Positions 8,458 to 16,997 of a DNA stretch of 39,354 nucleotides are shown here, in pieces. The notes beneath the pieces were generated by a model. It had not been told where the DNA came from. It searched no databases and saw only the letters and a program-made list of their open reading frames with translations. Position 1 is the first letter of the stretch; each line of letters begins with the position of its first letter. This stretch comes from Saprospiraceae bacterium. Its GTDB lineage: Bacteria > Bacteroidota > Bacteroidia > Chitinophagales > Saprospiraceae. Where the stretch lies: contig JAHDDR010000014.1 in NCBI GenBank assembly GCA_020629255.1, forward strand, positions 1 through 39,354. Reading direction: 5' to 3'. Position numbers and translations under genes: made by a program.

Positions 8458-10629
8458 ATGTCAATTAAAAACGATTATTTAGAATATAATATAGATGCTG
8501 ATGGCATCGCCACCCTTACGATTAATCAAATTAATGAGCCTGCCAATTTATACAGTTTTGGTTTTGTAAAGGCTTATGTGGATGTGGCAGAAAAAGCGAT
8601 TGCTGATAGTCATGTAAAAGGCGTTATTGTTACGTCTGCCCGACGGATGTTTATGGCGGGAGGCGATTTACGCGCCTTGTCGAATCCGAATATGGATGCC
8701 AAAGAATTTTTGGATGGGATTTTATTGCTTCATCAAAAAAATAGGGAAATTGAAAAAGGTGGAAAACCATTTGTAGCCGCTATTAATGGTGTAGCACTCG
8801 GTGGAGGAATGGAATTGTGCTTGACATGCCATCACAGAATTGCTTTGAATAACACCAAAATAAAATTAGGATTTCCCGAATCTAAAGTCGGATTACTTCC
8901 CGGTGGCGGAGGAACAGCGAAGGCTCCCTACCTCATGGGCATACAAAATGCCTTGATGTATTTATTGCGTGGAACAGAGGCACGTCCACAACAAGCATTA
9001 AACGATGGTTTGATAGATGATGTGGCAGAAACCCAAGAGGAATTAATGTCAAAATCAAAACAATGGATTTTAAATAATCCCAATCCAGTACAACCCTGGG
9101 ATAATAAAAAACATAGAATTCCAGGTGGTGCATTTTGGACACCCAACGGTGTGCAAACCATAATAGGGGCGGTCGGCAATGTAAATAAAATGACGCATGG
9201 TAATTATCCGGCTCAAGAATATATTTTGAAAATTGTTCATGATGGTTTACAAATTCCGATAGATCGCGCGTTGGAAATCGAAGCCCGTTATTTTACAAAA
9301 GCGGTGATGTCGAAGGAAGCGAAAAATATTATCCGTACCGGATTCATGGGCATTCAAGCAGCAAAAAAAGGAAAATCAAGGCCGAAAGATATTCCGAAAT
9401 ATGAAGTGAAAAAAATTGGAATTTTAGGCGCCGGAATGATGGGGGCGGGCATTGCCTATGTTTCTGCAAAAGCGGGAATGGACGTCGTACTGAAGGACGT
9501 GTCTGTGGAAAAAGCAGAATTCGGAAAATCTTATTCGAAAAAATTATTGGATAAAGCCATTTCGAAAAAAAGATCCACGCCAGAAAAAGCCGCGGCTTTG
9601 TTGTCAAGAATTACCACGACTGCAGATCCGAATACCATCGCAGATTGTGATTATATCGTAGAAGCGGTTTTTGAAGACCCGAATTTAAAGGACAGAGTCA
9701 CCAAAGAAACGGAAGCCGTTTTAGGGCATGATAAAATTTATGGAACGAATACGTCGACCATCCCCATTACTGAATTGGCGAAGTCTTCATCCCGACCTGA
9801 AAATTTTATTGGGATTCATTTTTTCTCTCCTGTGGATAAAATGCCGTTGGTGGAAATCATTGTAGGAGAAAAAACCGATGAAAGAGCCATCGCCGCGACC
9901 ATAGACTACACCTTAGCTATTAAAAAAATACCGATTGTCGTTAATGATAAAAGAGGTTTTTTCACGTCTAGATGTTTTTCTACCTTTTGCTCTGAAGGAA
10001 GCTTCTTGTTGGAAGAGGGCGTAAGTGCAGCCAGAATAGAAAATATTTCTAAAAAAATAGGAATGCCCGTAGGGCCATTGGCGGTTATTGATGAAGTAAG
10101 CCTAACGCTAGGTATGCATGTTTATGAAAGTTTCCCTAAAGAAATGAGAACGCCGGACTCGGATCGGTTTTATCACATCGAAAAGAAATTAGTCGACTTA
10201 GGACGAGAAGGGCGGAAAAACGGAAAAGGTTTTTATGATTATCCAACCAACGGAAAGAAAAAATTATGGCCGGGTTTAAAAGAAATGTTTCCAGCAAAAC
10301 CGGATCTTTATTCTGAAGAAATTATTTCCAAAAGAATTTTACATCGCCAAGCATTGGAAAGTTATCGTTGCTTGGATGAAGGCGTACTTCGTTCTGTGGC
10401 TGATGGAGATTTGGGTTCTGTTCTGGCTTGGGGTTTCCCGATTTATACCGGCGGAGCATTGTCGTATATCGACTATGTAGGCATGCAGCAATTCATAGCC
10501 GATTGTGATCAATTCAAAGAGCAATTCGAGGGCGGAGAAAGATGGAATGTTCCAGAAAGTTTGAGAGCATTGTCGAAGGAACATAAATTCATCCATGATT
10601 TTAAAACAAGAAAAAAGATACCTTCTTAA
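8458..10629 (+). CDS. Multifunctional enoyl-CoA hydratase / 3-hydroxyacyl-CoA dehydrogenase (FadB/FadJ type)
   Basis: The ATG at 8458 is preferred; an in-frame ATG at 8398 lies inside the thiolase gene and would add a non-homologous 20-residue extension. Numbering from 8458 gives 723 residues. The N-terminal crotonase domain (about 1-290) has the oxyanion-hole block MAGGDLRAL, GVALGGGMELCL and GFPESKVGLLPGGGG, with both catalytic glutamates present. A dehydrogenase domain follows, with Rossmann motif GILGAGMMGAGIAYVSAKAG, catalytic His in GIHFFSPVDKMPLVEII and RGFFTSRC, and then two C-terminal HCDH domains. It hydrates trans-2-enoyl-CoA and oxidises the 3-hydroxyacyl-CoA with NAD, handing 3-ketoacyl-CoA to the thiolase encoded upstream. 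The next gene starts directly after its stop codon. Confidence 0.92.
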   Translation: MSIKNDYLEYNIDADGIATLTINQINEPANLYSFGFVKAYVDVAEKAIADSHVKGVIVTSARRMFMAGGDLRALSNPNMDAKEFLDGILLLHQKNREIEKGGKPFVAAINGVALGGGMELCLTCHHRIALNNTKIKLGFPESKVGLLPGGGGTAKAPYLMGIQNALMYLLRGTEARPQQALNDGLIDDVAETQEELMSKSKQWILNNPNPVQPWDNKKHRIPGGAFWTPNGVQTIIGAVGNVNKMTHGNYPAQEYILKIVHDGLQIPIDRALEIEARYFTKAVMSKEAKNIIRTGFMGIQAAKKGKSRPKDIPKYEVKKIGILGAGMMGAGIAYVSAKAGMDVVLKDVSVEKAEFGKSYSKKLLDKAISKKRSTPEKAAALLSRITTTADPNTIADCDYIVEAVFEDPNLKDRVTKETEAVLGHDKIYGTNTSTIPITELAKSSSRPENFIGIHFFSPVDKMPLVEIIVGEKTDERAIAATIDYTLAIKKIPIVVNDKRGFFTSRCFSTFCSEGSFLLEEGVSAARIENISKKIGMPVGPLAVIDEVSLTLGMHVYESFPKEMRTPDSDRFYHIEKKLVDLGREGRKNGKGFYDYPTNGKKKLWPGLKEMFPAKPDLYSEEIISKRILHRQALESYRCLDEGVLRSVADGDLGSVLAWGFPIYTGGALSYIDYVGMQQFIADCDQFKEQFEGGERWNVPESLRALSKEHKFIHDFKTRKKIPS

Positions 10630-11154
10630 ATGAATGAAACCCAAAATTATTTTTTAAAAGAAATCGAAGATTCGGATATCGAAAATATTTATAGGGGATT
10701 ATCCGATCCAGAAATTACTCGATACTACGACGTGCACTATCCAACTCTGGAGGCAACAAAAGAGCAAATGGAATGGTATAAAAATTTGAGAAAAAATAAA
10801 ACGGGTCTTTGGTGGGGTATTTATGATAAAAAGCATCAACAATTTTGTGGTGCCGGTGGATTTAATGACTGGGATCGAAAACACAAAAGGGCAGAAATAG
10901 GCTTTTGGTTGTTGAAGGAATATTGGGGCAAAGGAATTTTAAAAGAAGTGATGCCTTTGCTCTTTGAAATGGGTTTCACCCAATTAGATTTGCGTCGAAT
11001 TGAAGGTTATGTAGTAAGCGATAATTCGAAATGCAAAAGAGCTTTGGGGAAAATAAATTTCACCTATGAAGGAACAATGAGGGATTATGAAGTAAAGAAT
11101 AATGAAACAATCAGTCTGGATATTTATTCTGTTTTAAAATCAGAGTGGATTTAA
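10630..11154 (+). CDS. GNAT N-acetyltransferase, RimJ/RimL type
   Basis: A 174-residue protein of the GNAT fold. Residues about 80-115 read GAGGFNDWDRKHKRAEIGFWL, then KEYWGKGILKE, the strand-loop-helix that binds the acetyl-CoA pyrophosphate in the Acetyltransf_3 (RimJ/RimL-like) group. The C-terminal half has VVSDNSKCKRALGKINFTYEG, equivalent to the usual N.aS...leKlGF.eG. The substrate is unknown; relatives acetylate N-termini of ribosomal proteins or small amines. The ATG touches the stop of the preceding hydratase/dehydrogenase gene (TAA then ATG), so it is cotranscribed with the thiolase operon, but no functional tie to beta-oxidation is evident. It converges with the membrane protein gene that ends 3 bases away. 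Confidence 0.85.
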   Translation: MNETQNYFLKEIEDSDIENIYRGLSDPEITRYYDVHYPTLEATKEQMEWYKNLRKNKTGLWWGIYDKKHQQFCGAGGFNDWDRKHKRAEIGFWLLKEYWGKGILKEVMPLLFEMGFTQLDLRRIEGYVVSDNSKCKRALGKINFTYEGTMRDYEVKNNETISLDIYSVLKSEWI

Positions 11155-11157
11155 TTT

Positions 11158-11604
11158 TTAATGATTTAAAAAATCATCATCGAGAACATCTTCATTGTTG
11201 CCTTGAGATTTGTTTTTTGATGTTGTAAAGTCCAAAGGTAGAACAATAGACAAGAAGAAAACAAATGGTAACAACAATAGCATTTCTCCAATCGCTAGAG
11301 TGAATTGGTTGGGTAAATTTTTGTAAGGATAAAATACAAATATGAAAACCACCCCAAAAACAATAGATGAAAGAACACTGATCCCAAAACTCAAAACAAA
11401 GCCTTTCCCATAATTGTATTTTTGCTGATTAATATTATTGGCGTACGCTTTCAACCCTAAATGAGGCGCAATAAATATTAAAATGGCATTTAAAATAATT
11501 CCCATGGAAATAAATGTGGGCGATTCTAAATCCAAAATAAGGAGATACAATAAATAATTTCCAACGAGCATTAGGAAACCACCAAAAATTCCATATTTAA
11601 TCAT
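11158..11604 (-). CDS. Small four-helix membrane protein, DUF4199-like (copy 2)
   Basis: A 148-residue integral membrane protein; the start at 11604 (MIKYGIFGGFLMLVGN) is chosen because it aligns with the start of the paralogue upstream, while longer starts would overlap that gene. It has about four hydrophobic segments. The layout, an N-terminal GGFLMLVGN helix, a second helix followed by GLKAYANNINQQKYNYGKGF and two more helices, is like DUF4199 proteins of Bacteroidota, whose function is unknown. The acidic tail EDVLDDDF is shared with the paralogue (DNDVLDSDL). It is the last gene of the minus-strand unit. Confidence 0.65.
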   Translation of the reverse strand: MIKYGIFGGFLMLVGNYLLYLLILDLESPTFISMGIILNAILIFIAPHLGLKAYANNINQQKYNYGKGFVLSFGISVLSSIVFGVVFIFVFYPYKNLPNQFTLAIGEMLLLLPFVFFLSIVLPLDFTTSKNKSQGNNEDVLDDDFLNH

Positions 11605-11632
11605 AATGAACAAAATACTATTTTTAATACAA

Positions 11633-12097
11633 TCATAATGAATCATCATTAGATAGATCACTATCTAAAACATCATTGTCAAGATTTAAATATTTATTTT
11701 TCTTTTCATCTACAAACAAAGGAATTAAAATGGATATGCCTAAAATAATCGGACTGCTCAAGAGAGCATTGCCAAGTATCGAAGGCAAAAGAGTAACGAA
11801 ATTAATTTCCGGTTTTAAAATCGGATGAAAAATAAAATTAAGTGTAAGGGTTGAAATAAACCCCATAGCTAAGCAAAGCAACAAACCTATATGGTAGCTG
11901 TATTTTTTGTACTTTATATTATTTAGATATGCTTTTAACCCAAAGAAATCAACAAAAAATAAAATAATCCCATTTACCAACCCATATGTAGCAAAGATGA
12001 TGTTGTTATTTAAATTAGGGAATAAAAATGTCAACATATAATTAAATAAAAACATTACCAATCCTCCTATGATTCCAAATTTTAAAATGGTTCTCAT
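11633..12097 (-). CDS. Small four-helix membrane protein, DUF4199-like (copy 1)
   Basis: A 154-residue integral membrane protein paralogous to the gene just downstream. Shared features are the N-terminal KFGIIGGLVMFLFNYML, the central FFGLKAYLNNIKYKKYSY corresponding to GLKAYANNINQQKYNY, four hydrophobic segments and an acidic C-terminal tail DNDVLDSDL. The pair looks like a tandem duplication. The start is 11 bases after the SDR stop codon, so it may be cotranscribed with the SDR. DUF4199-like proteins have no established function. Confidence 0.65.
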   Translation of the reverse strand: MRTILKFGIIGGLVMFLFNYMLTFLFPNLNNNIIFATYGLVNGIILFFVDFFGLKAYLNNIKYKKYSYHIGLLLCLAMGFISTLTLNFIFHPILKPEINFVTLLPSILGNALLSSPIILGISILIPLFVDEKKNKYLNLDNDVLDSDLSNDDSL

Positions 12098-12108
12098 AAG
12101 GATTTGTT

Positions 12109-12915
12109 TTATTTCATAAATGATTTCATCACATTGACCAATCCCATTTTATCATAACTGAGGTGTTGGGCACCATCTACATAAATAGTAACACCAGTTA
12201 TATAGGCAGATAAAGGACAAGATAAAAACCCAACCGCATTGGACACATCTTTCACATCACCAAAACGACCCATCGGAATCGCTTTTTTAGCAGCTTCGAA
12301 CATATCCTGAATTTGTTGTGGATATTGTTTGAGTCCTGAAGATTCTATAATACCCGGTGCGACACAATTAATTCGAATATTAAATTCGCTCCATTCTTGG
12401 GCTAAAGTTTTGGTTAGATTTTCAACGCCCGCACGAGCGGCCCCTGTATGAGCCATGCCAGGAAATCCTCTAAATATATCCGCAATAATATTAACGATGG
12501 TTCCATTTTTTTGAGGAATAAAAAAATGGTTCGCCATTTCGCGGGTCATAAAAAAAGTACCATTTAAATTATTATTGATGACCGCATTCCAACCTTTATT
12601 ATTGATGTATTCTGCAAGTGCCGGAAATTGCCCGCCCGCATTGTTCACAAGGATATCTAACGATCCATGCACATCTTTGATGTGTTGAACCAAAGCCGAA
12701 ATATCTTCTTCCTTACGGATATCACAAGATTGGGAGGTTACCGATCCAAATTCACTTAATTCTTCTTCCGCTTTTTTTAATAAATCCTCTTTCCTCGAAC
12801 AAATAACAACCTTCGCTCCCATCAATAAATAATCCTTAGCAATTTGATAGCCAATGCCAGAACGCCCCCCCGTAACCAGAGCAATTTTATTTTCGAATGT
12901 ATTTTTTGCAAACAT
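12109..12915 (-). CDS. Short-chain dehydrogenase/reductase similar to trans-2-enoyl-CoA reductase / citronellol dehydrogenase group
   Basis: The start at 12915 (MFAKNTFENKIALVTGG) gives 268 residues, typical of classical SDRs; the longer in-frame start at 13044 adds an unrelated 43 residues. The cofactor motif TGGRSGIGYQIA, the NNAGG motif and the C-terminal INCVAPGIIE and YITGVTIYVDGA are present. The catalytic YxxxK is not: the aligned segment is HTGAARAGVENLTKT, so Tyr and Lys are replaced by Thr and Arg. The same GAARAG segment occurs in peroxisomal trans-2-enoyl-CoA reductase and in SDRs of acyclic-terpene (atu) clusters, as recalled from memory. It probably acts on enoyl- or hydroxyacyl-CoA substrates of the neighbouring pathway. 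It lies 298 bases downstream of the BKACE gene, possibly on a separate transcript. Confidence 0.8.
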   Translation of the reverse strand: MFAKNTFENKIALVTGGRSGIGYQIAKDYLLMGAKVVICSRKEDLLKKAEEELSEFGSVTSQSCDIRKEEDISALVQHIKDVHGSLDILVNNAGGQFPALAEYINNKGWNAVINNNLNGTFFMTREMANHFFIPQKNGTIVNIIADIFRGFPGMAHTGAARAGVENLTKTLAQEWSEFNIRINCVAPGIIESSGLKQYPQQIQDMFEAAKKAIPMGRFGDVKDVSNAVGFLSCPLSAYITGVTIYVDGAQHLSYDKMGLVNVMKSFMK

Positions 12916-13173
12916 GTTTTTTAATTCTTTGTTGTTGTAATATAGATCTTGACAAACTATTAAACTTTCAATTTTGGCCTTATTCATTTTAACGGAAAAA
13001 GAGCAAAACTGTCTAAACACAATATTGTTCGAGCAAGTAATCATTTAAATAACGTTCTGTTTATAATAAACAATAAACTTTATATGTCCCCACTAGAAAA
13101 AGCGAGTTTATTGTGTTTAAGTTTTTTAATCTTTTGTAGTGTTAAGAAATGAATACAGCCTTGATTTTTTTGA

Positions 13174-13201
13174 TTCATTTTTGCATCAAGGCAAAAATGA
13201 A
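13174..13201 (-). terminator. Perfect 11-bp hairpin after the BKACE gene
   Basis: TTCATTTTTGC (13174-13184) and GCAAAAATGAA (13191-13201) form a perfect stem with a 6-base loop, starting 13 bases beyond the BKACE stop codon on the minus strand. No U-run follows on that strand, so termination is uncertain. CCTTGAT (13159-13165) could instead pair with ATCAAGG (13185-13191), giving a competing fold. Confidence 0.45.
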
Positions 13202-13213
13202 TATCTACAAAAT

Positions 13214-14077
13214 TTAACTAATCCTCGGAATATTCAACATTTCCCTTGTTTCCTGAATCGAAGCAATCTCACGCCCCATCATTCGAGACAATTCCACTGC
13301 CTTATCCACCAATTCCCCATTCGATTTTGCCATCTGACCGTTGGGTAGATAAAAATTATCTTCCAAACCCACACGAATATTGCCGCCCATCATTGCCGCT
13401 AAAGCATTTAATCGCCATTGTTTTTTACTGATAACAATCGATTGCCAAAAAGCACCATCGGGTATTTGTTTAATTTGATGCAATAAATTTTCAGGCGTAG
13501 CAGCAATGCCTCCAAGTACACCCATTACCAAACTATAACAAGCATTATCCGGAATAAGCCCCATCTCTCTTAATGGTTCCGCATTTCTGATATGACCGGT
13601 GTCGAAACATTCCATTTCTGGACAAATACCATTTTCATTCATAGACTTGACGACGGTCATCATCATGTCGAATGAATTTTCGAAAATACCATTAAAGAAA
13701 AATTGTTTATGCCTTTTTGAAAAAATAGCATAATTCATGCTCCCCATATTAAATGCGGCCATTTCTGGTTTTATAGCGGGCAAATGTTTAATCCGATCTT
13801 CGACCGCAAGACCAATCGCCCCCGTAGAATAATTAATAATAACATCGGGGCAACGTTCCCTAACCTCCTTCTGTATCGATTCGAAAACCTCCGTTCTCCA
13901 AGAAGGAAAACCATCATCCTCACGAGCATGAATATGGACAATAGAAGCACCCGCATCTACAGCTCTTTTGGCTTCTTCTGCAATTTCCACTGGTGTATAA
14001 GGAATATCTGGACAATGCGAACGATTGGTCGCTGCTCCCGTTAATGCCGCCGAAATAATAATTTTATCTTTACTCAT
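13214..14077 (-). CDS. BKACE family enzyme (3-keto-5-aminohexanoate cleavage enzyme-like, DUF849)
   Basis: A 287-residue TIM-barrel protein of the beta-keto acid cleavage enzyme family. These Zn-dependent enzymes condense a beta-keto acid with acetyl-CoA and split it into acetoacetate and a new acyl-CoA. Visible features: the N-terminal IIISAALTGAATNRSHCPDIPYTP, Zn-binding His48 and His50 in SIVHIHARE, FNMGSMNYAIF, ECFDTGHI and VGLEDNFYLPNGQMAKSN with the conserved Glu239. Length is normal. Substrate specificity in this family depends on a few pocket residues and cannot be read by eye, so the lysine-fermentation activity (Kce) should not be assumed. Its position after carboxylase and hydratase genes suggests an acyl-CoA degradation role. 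It starts 96 bases after the hydratase stop. Confidence 0.88.
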   Translation of the reverse strand: MSKDKIIISAALTGAATNRSHCPDIPYTPVEIAEEAKRAVDAGASIVHIHAREDDGFPSWRTEVFESIQKEVRERCPDVIINYSTGAIGLAVEDRIKHLPAIKPEMAAFNMGSMNYAIFSKRHKQFFFNGIFENSFDMMMTVVKSMNENGICPEMECFDTGHIRNAEPLREMGLIPDNACYSLVMGVLGGIAATPENLLHQIKQIPDGAFWQSIVISKKQWRLNALAAMMGGNIRVGLEDNFYLPNGQMAKSNGELVDKAVELSRMMGREIASIQETREMLNIPRIS

Positions 14078-14173
14078 TTTATAATTTTTAATTTCAACCT
14101 AACGTACAGTATAAGGTAAATTAATTGAAATGTTATCCCTAAAAGTCTAAATACCTATTTATCTAACATGAAA

Positions 14174-14992
14174 TCAACTCCCCGTCCAAATCGGTTTTCT
14201 TTTTTCCCTAAATGCTTTTAAACCCTCTTGCCCATCCTGGCTCGTTATCGTTTGCATCAACATCGACATTAAATATTTTTGCTCACTGCTCGTCGGTCGG
14301 ATATAATCATATGCCTTCAAACCATTGCTGATCGCCATAGGGCTATTCTGTTTTAACTCATGTACAATGCGTTCTATCGCTTCATCTATTTCTTCCGAAG
14401 AACAAACTTGCGTTACCAAACCAAAACGTTCTGCTTCCTTTACGGGTAAATTATATCCTCGAACACACCAGTCCACCACTTTTCTCGCAGGCATGACATC
14501 CAGTAAACTCGCCATCACCTGAAAAGGATAAAGTCCTCTTTTTACTTCAGGCAAACCGAATTTTAAATTATCTTGAGCAATAACGATATTGCATCCCGCT
14601 AAGAAGAAAAAACCACCGGCATAGACATCCCCCGTTACTTTGGCAATGGTGGGTTTATATATTTTTTTAAACATTTCTCCCACCAGAATATCTCCTTTTG
14701 GTTGAGGGATCGTCGAGTCGTGATCATCTGCCATACCCGACATCGCTTTTAAGTCGGCACCGGCACAAAAAACATTCCCTTGGGCTTGAATCAAGATCAT
14801 CCAAATTCCTGGTGTATCATGGGCGTATTGAAAACAATACGCCAGCTCATTGATCATTTGCGGATGCAAGGCATTTTTCTTTTCTGCCCGATCCAATGTA
14901 ACATACAATACGTTTTCCTTTTCTTCCGTAATCAAAAACGCAAAACTTTGTTGATGAAACGTTGTTATATCTTCTGGATTAAAATATTTCAT
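14174..14992 (-). CDS. Enoyl-CoA hydratase/isomerase family protein, methylglutaconyl-CoA hydratase-like
   Basis: A 272-residue crotonase-fold protein. The CoA/oxyanion segment FCAGADLKAM and the second oxyanion segment GDVYAGGFFFLAGCN are visible. The first catalytic Glu position (GGGxEL in classical hydratases) is occupied by a non-acidic residue, while the second, in FGLPEVKRGLYP, is retained. This is the pattern seen in methylglutaconyl-CoA hydratases (LiuC), consistent with its position next to an MCC-like carboxylase; other crotonase reactions cannot be excluded. The start is only 4 bases after the stop of the biotin-carboxylase gene, so the genes are one operon. Confidence 0.82.
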   Translation of the reverse strand: MKYFNPEDITTFHQQSFAFLITEEKENVLYVTLDRAEKKNALHPQMINELAYCFQYAHDTPGIWMILIQAQGNVFCAGADLKAMSGMADDHDSTIPQPKGDILVGEMFKKIYKPTIAKVTGDVYAGGFFFLAGCNIVIAQDNLKFGLPEVKRGLYPFQVMASLLDVMPARKVVDWCVRGYNLPVKEAERFGLVTQVCSSEEIDEAIERIVHELKQNSPMAISNGLKAYDYIRPTSSEQKYLMSMLMQTITSQDGQEGLKAFREKRKPIWTGS

Positions 14993-14996
14993 ATTA

Positions 14997-16997
14997 CTAT
15001 TGGTTTACCACTTTTAATAAAGTATAATTCGCATCAATGTTTTCGCCTTCGGAAACAAAAATGTCTTGGACTTCTCCGTCTTCTTCTGCACAAATCAGGT
15101 TTTCCATTTTCATGGAAGACAACACAATTAATCCATCTCCGGATTTTACGGTCTGACCTTTTTCGACCAAGATCTGAATCACCTGCGAAGGCATCGGAGA
15201 AAGATAAGTACCTTTTTCCTTTTCTATTTCTTTTATGGGGAAACGAGCTTGGAGTCGAACTTCTATATTACCCACACTTTCATTATGAATATAAAACGTG
15301 TCGCATATCCGAATGGTTTTAAATATCATATACTCACCGTTAATTTCTAGCGAGAGCCTATTTTCTTCGAGTTGTACGAATTTCACATCGTATTTTTCGT
15401 CTCCGATTTCTACAAGAAATCTTTGATGTTCTTCTTTGTATTGCAAAAGAAATTCTTCGTCCTTAATTTCAAAGGTATTGCTTTGCGGAGCATAAAAATT
15501 ATTTCTCCATCCCGAAGGGATTCCCTTCAATAATTTTCTTTCCGATTTTCTTTTTTTCCAAGCTAAAAAATTAGATGCGATACAAGCGAGATGTTTCGAG
15601 TGTTCCGGATAATCTTCTAGTGTTTTTAAATCGATTTTTTTGTCAATAAAATGGGTGTCGTATTCCCCTTGCCGGAATAATTCGTTTTGTAAAAGAAGAA
15701 GTAAAAAATCCTGATTGGTGGTCATGCCCATACAGACCAAATTCCGTAGAACATATTCCATTTTACGCATGGCACCGATCCTGTTTTTATCCCAAACAAT
15801 GAGTTTGGCAATCATGGGATCATAATAAATAGAAATTTCTGCTCCTGTTTCGATGGCGGTTTCAACGCGTAGTCCATGTACATAAGGAACATCCCATTTT
15901 TGAATTTTCCCAGACACCGGTAAAAACTGATTGGACGCATCTTCCGCATACAACCTAACCTCTATAGCATAACCTTTTCCTTTTATCTCTTCTTGGGAAA
16001 CACTCAAAGGCAATCCTTGTGCCGATTCGATTTGCATTTCGACCAAATCCAGTCCGGTAATTTCTTCGGTCACCGGATGTTCTACTTGTAATCGGGTATT
16101 GACTTCAAGGAAATAATAATCGCCCGAGACGTCATCATAAATAAATTCTACCGTTCCAGCATTATCATAATTCAAGGCTTTCGCGGCAGCAACAGCGGAG
16201 GCTCCCATTTGCGAACGGAGTTCATCCGTCATAATAGGAGAAGGACTTTCTTCTATTACTTTTTGATATCTCCGTTGGATGGAACATTCCCGTTCCAAAA
16301 CATGAATGGTATGACCATGCTTGTCTCCAAAAATTTGAAATTCAACATGCCTTCCTTGAGAAATATATTTTTCGATAATTAATTCATCATCACCAAAAGC
16401 ATTTTTTGCTTCCCGTTTCGCCGCATCTATGGCTTGATTTAATTCGGATGATTGATGAACAATCCGCATTCCTTTTCCTCCACCTCCGGCGGTCGCTTTC
16501 AATAACAAAGGAAAGCCGATTTTTTCTGCTTCAGCGATTAACCGATCTTTAGACTGGTCGCTTCCTTGATAACCGGGGATGGTCGGTACATCGAATTTTT
16601 TCATCAATGTTTTGGCTTCCGATTTCGAACCCATGGCTCGAATCGCATTCGAATTCGGGCCAATAAAGATAATGCCTTCTTTTTCGCATTCATCCGCGAA
16701 AGCGGCATTCTCCGAAAGAAAACCATACCCCGGATGAATGGCATCTGCCCCAGAAAGTTTCGCCACCCGAATTATTTTATCCTGATCCAGATAAGAACTC
16801 GTCGGTTCAGGTTCGCCTATATGTACTGCACGTGTGGCTTCTCTTACATAGGGTAAACTTTTGTCCGCATCCGAATAAACGGCAATGCTTCGAATACCCA
16901 TTTTCTGACAAGTGCGAATAATACGCGAAGCAATTTCACCACGATTGGCAATCAATATAGTATTGATATTTTTTTGATTAGTGTCTCCAAACGCCAT
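14997..16997 (-). CDS. Acyl-CoA carboxylase alpha subunit (biotin carboxylase + biotin carrier), methylcrotonyl-CoA carboxylase-like
   Basis: A 666-residue biotin-dependent subunit. The biotin carboxylase domain (about 1-455) begins NTILIANRGEIASRIIRTC and contains the ATP-grasp glycine loop KATAGGGGKGMRIV, ERECSIQRRYQKVIEESPSP and EVNTRLQVEHPVTE. A BT linker region covers about 460-590, and a C-terminal biotinyl domain has SSMKMEN with biotin-accepting Lys630, about 36 residues from the end as usual. It carboxylates biotin using ATP and bicarbonate and passes CO2 to the carboxyltransferase encoded immediately upstream. Methylcrotonyl-, propionyl- and geranyl-CoA carboxylases share this layout; the operon partners favour a methylcrotonyl-CoA-like (liuD) role. 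Its ATG lies inside the end of the upstream gene (20-base overlap). Confidence 0.88.
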   Translation of the reverse strand: MAFGDTNQKNINTILIANRGEIASRIIRTCQKMGIRSIAVYSDADKSLPYVREATRAVHIGEPEPTSSYLDQDKIIRVAKLSGADAIHPGYGFLSENAAFADECEKEGIIFIGPNSNAIRAMGSKSEAKTLMKKFDVPTIPGYQGSDQSKDRLIAEAEKIGFPLLLKATAGGGGKGMRIVHQSSELNQAIDAAKREAKNAFGDDELIIEKYISQGRHVEFQIFGDKHGHTIHVLERECSIQRRYQKVIEESPSPIMTDELRSQMGASAVAAAKALNYDNAGTVEFIYDDVSGDYYFLEVNTRLQVEHPVTEEITGLDLVEMQIESAQGLPLSVSQEEIKGKGYAIEVRLYAEDASNQFLPVSGKIQKWDVPYVHGLRVETAIETGAEISIYYDPMIAKLIVWDKNRIGAMRKMEYVLRNLVCMGMTTNQDFLLLLLQNELFRQGEYDTHFIDKKIDLKTLEDYPEHSKHLACIASNFLAWKKRKSERKLLKGIPSGWRNNFYAPQSNTFEIKDEEFLLQYKEEHQRFLVEIGDEKYDVKFVQLEENRLSLEINGEYMIFKTIRICDTFYIHNESVGNIEVRLQARFPIKEIEKEKGTYLSPMPSQVIQILVEKGQTVKSGDGLIVLSSMKMENLICAEEDGEVQDIFVSEGENIDANYTLLKVVNQ

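Noticed and set aside
13214-14077. Naming the BKACE protein as Kce of lysine fermentation
   Set aside because: No kamA/kdd/kal genes are nearby and family members act on many beta-keto acids.
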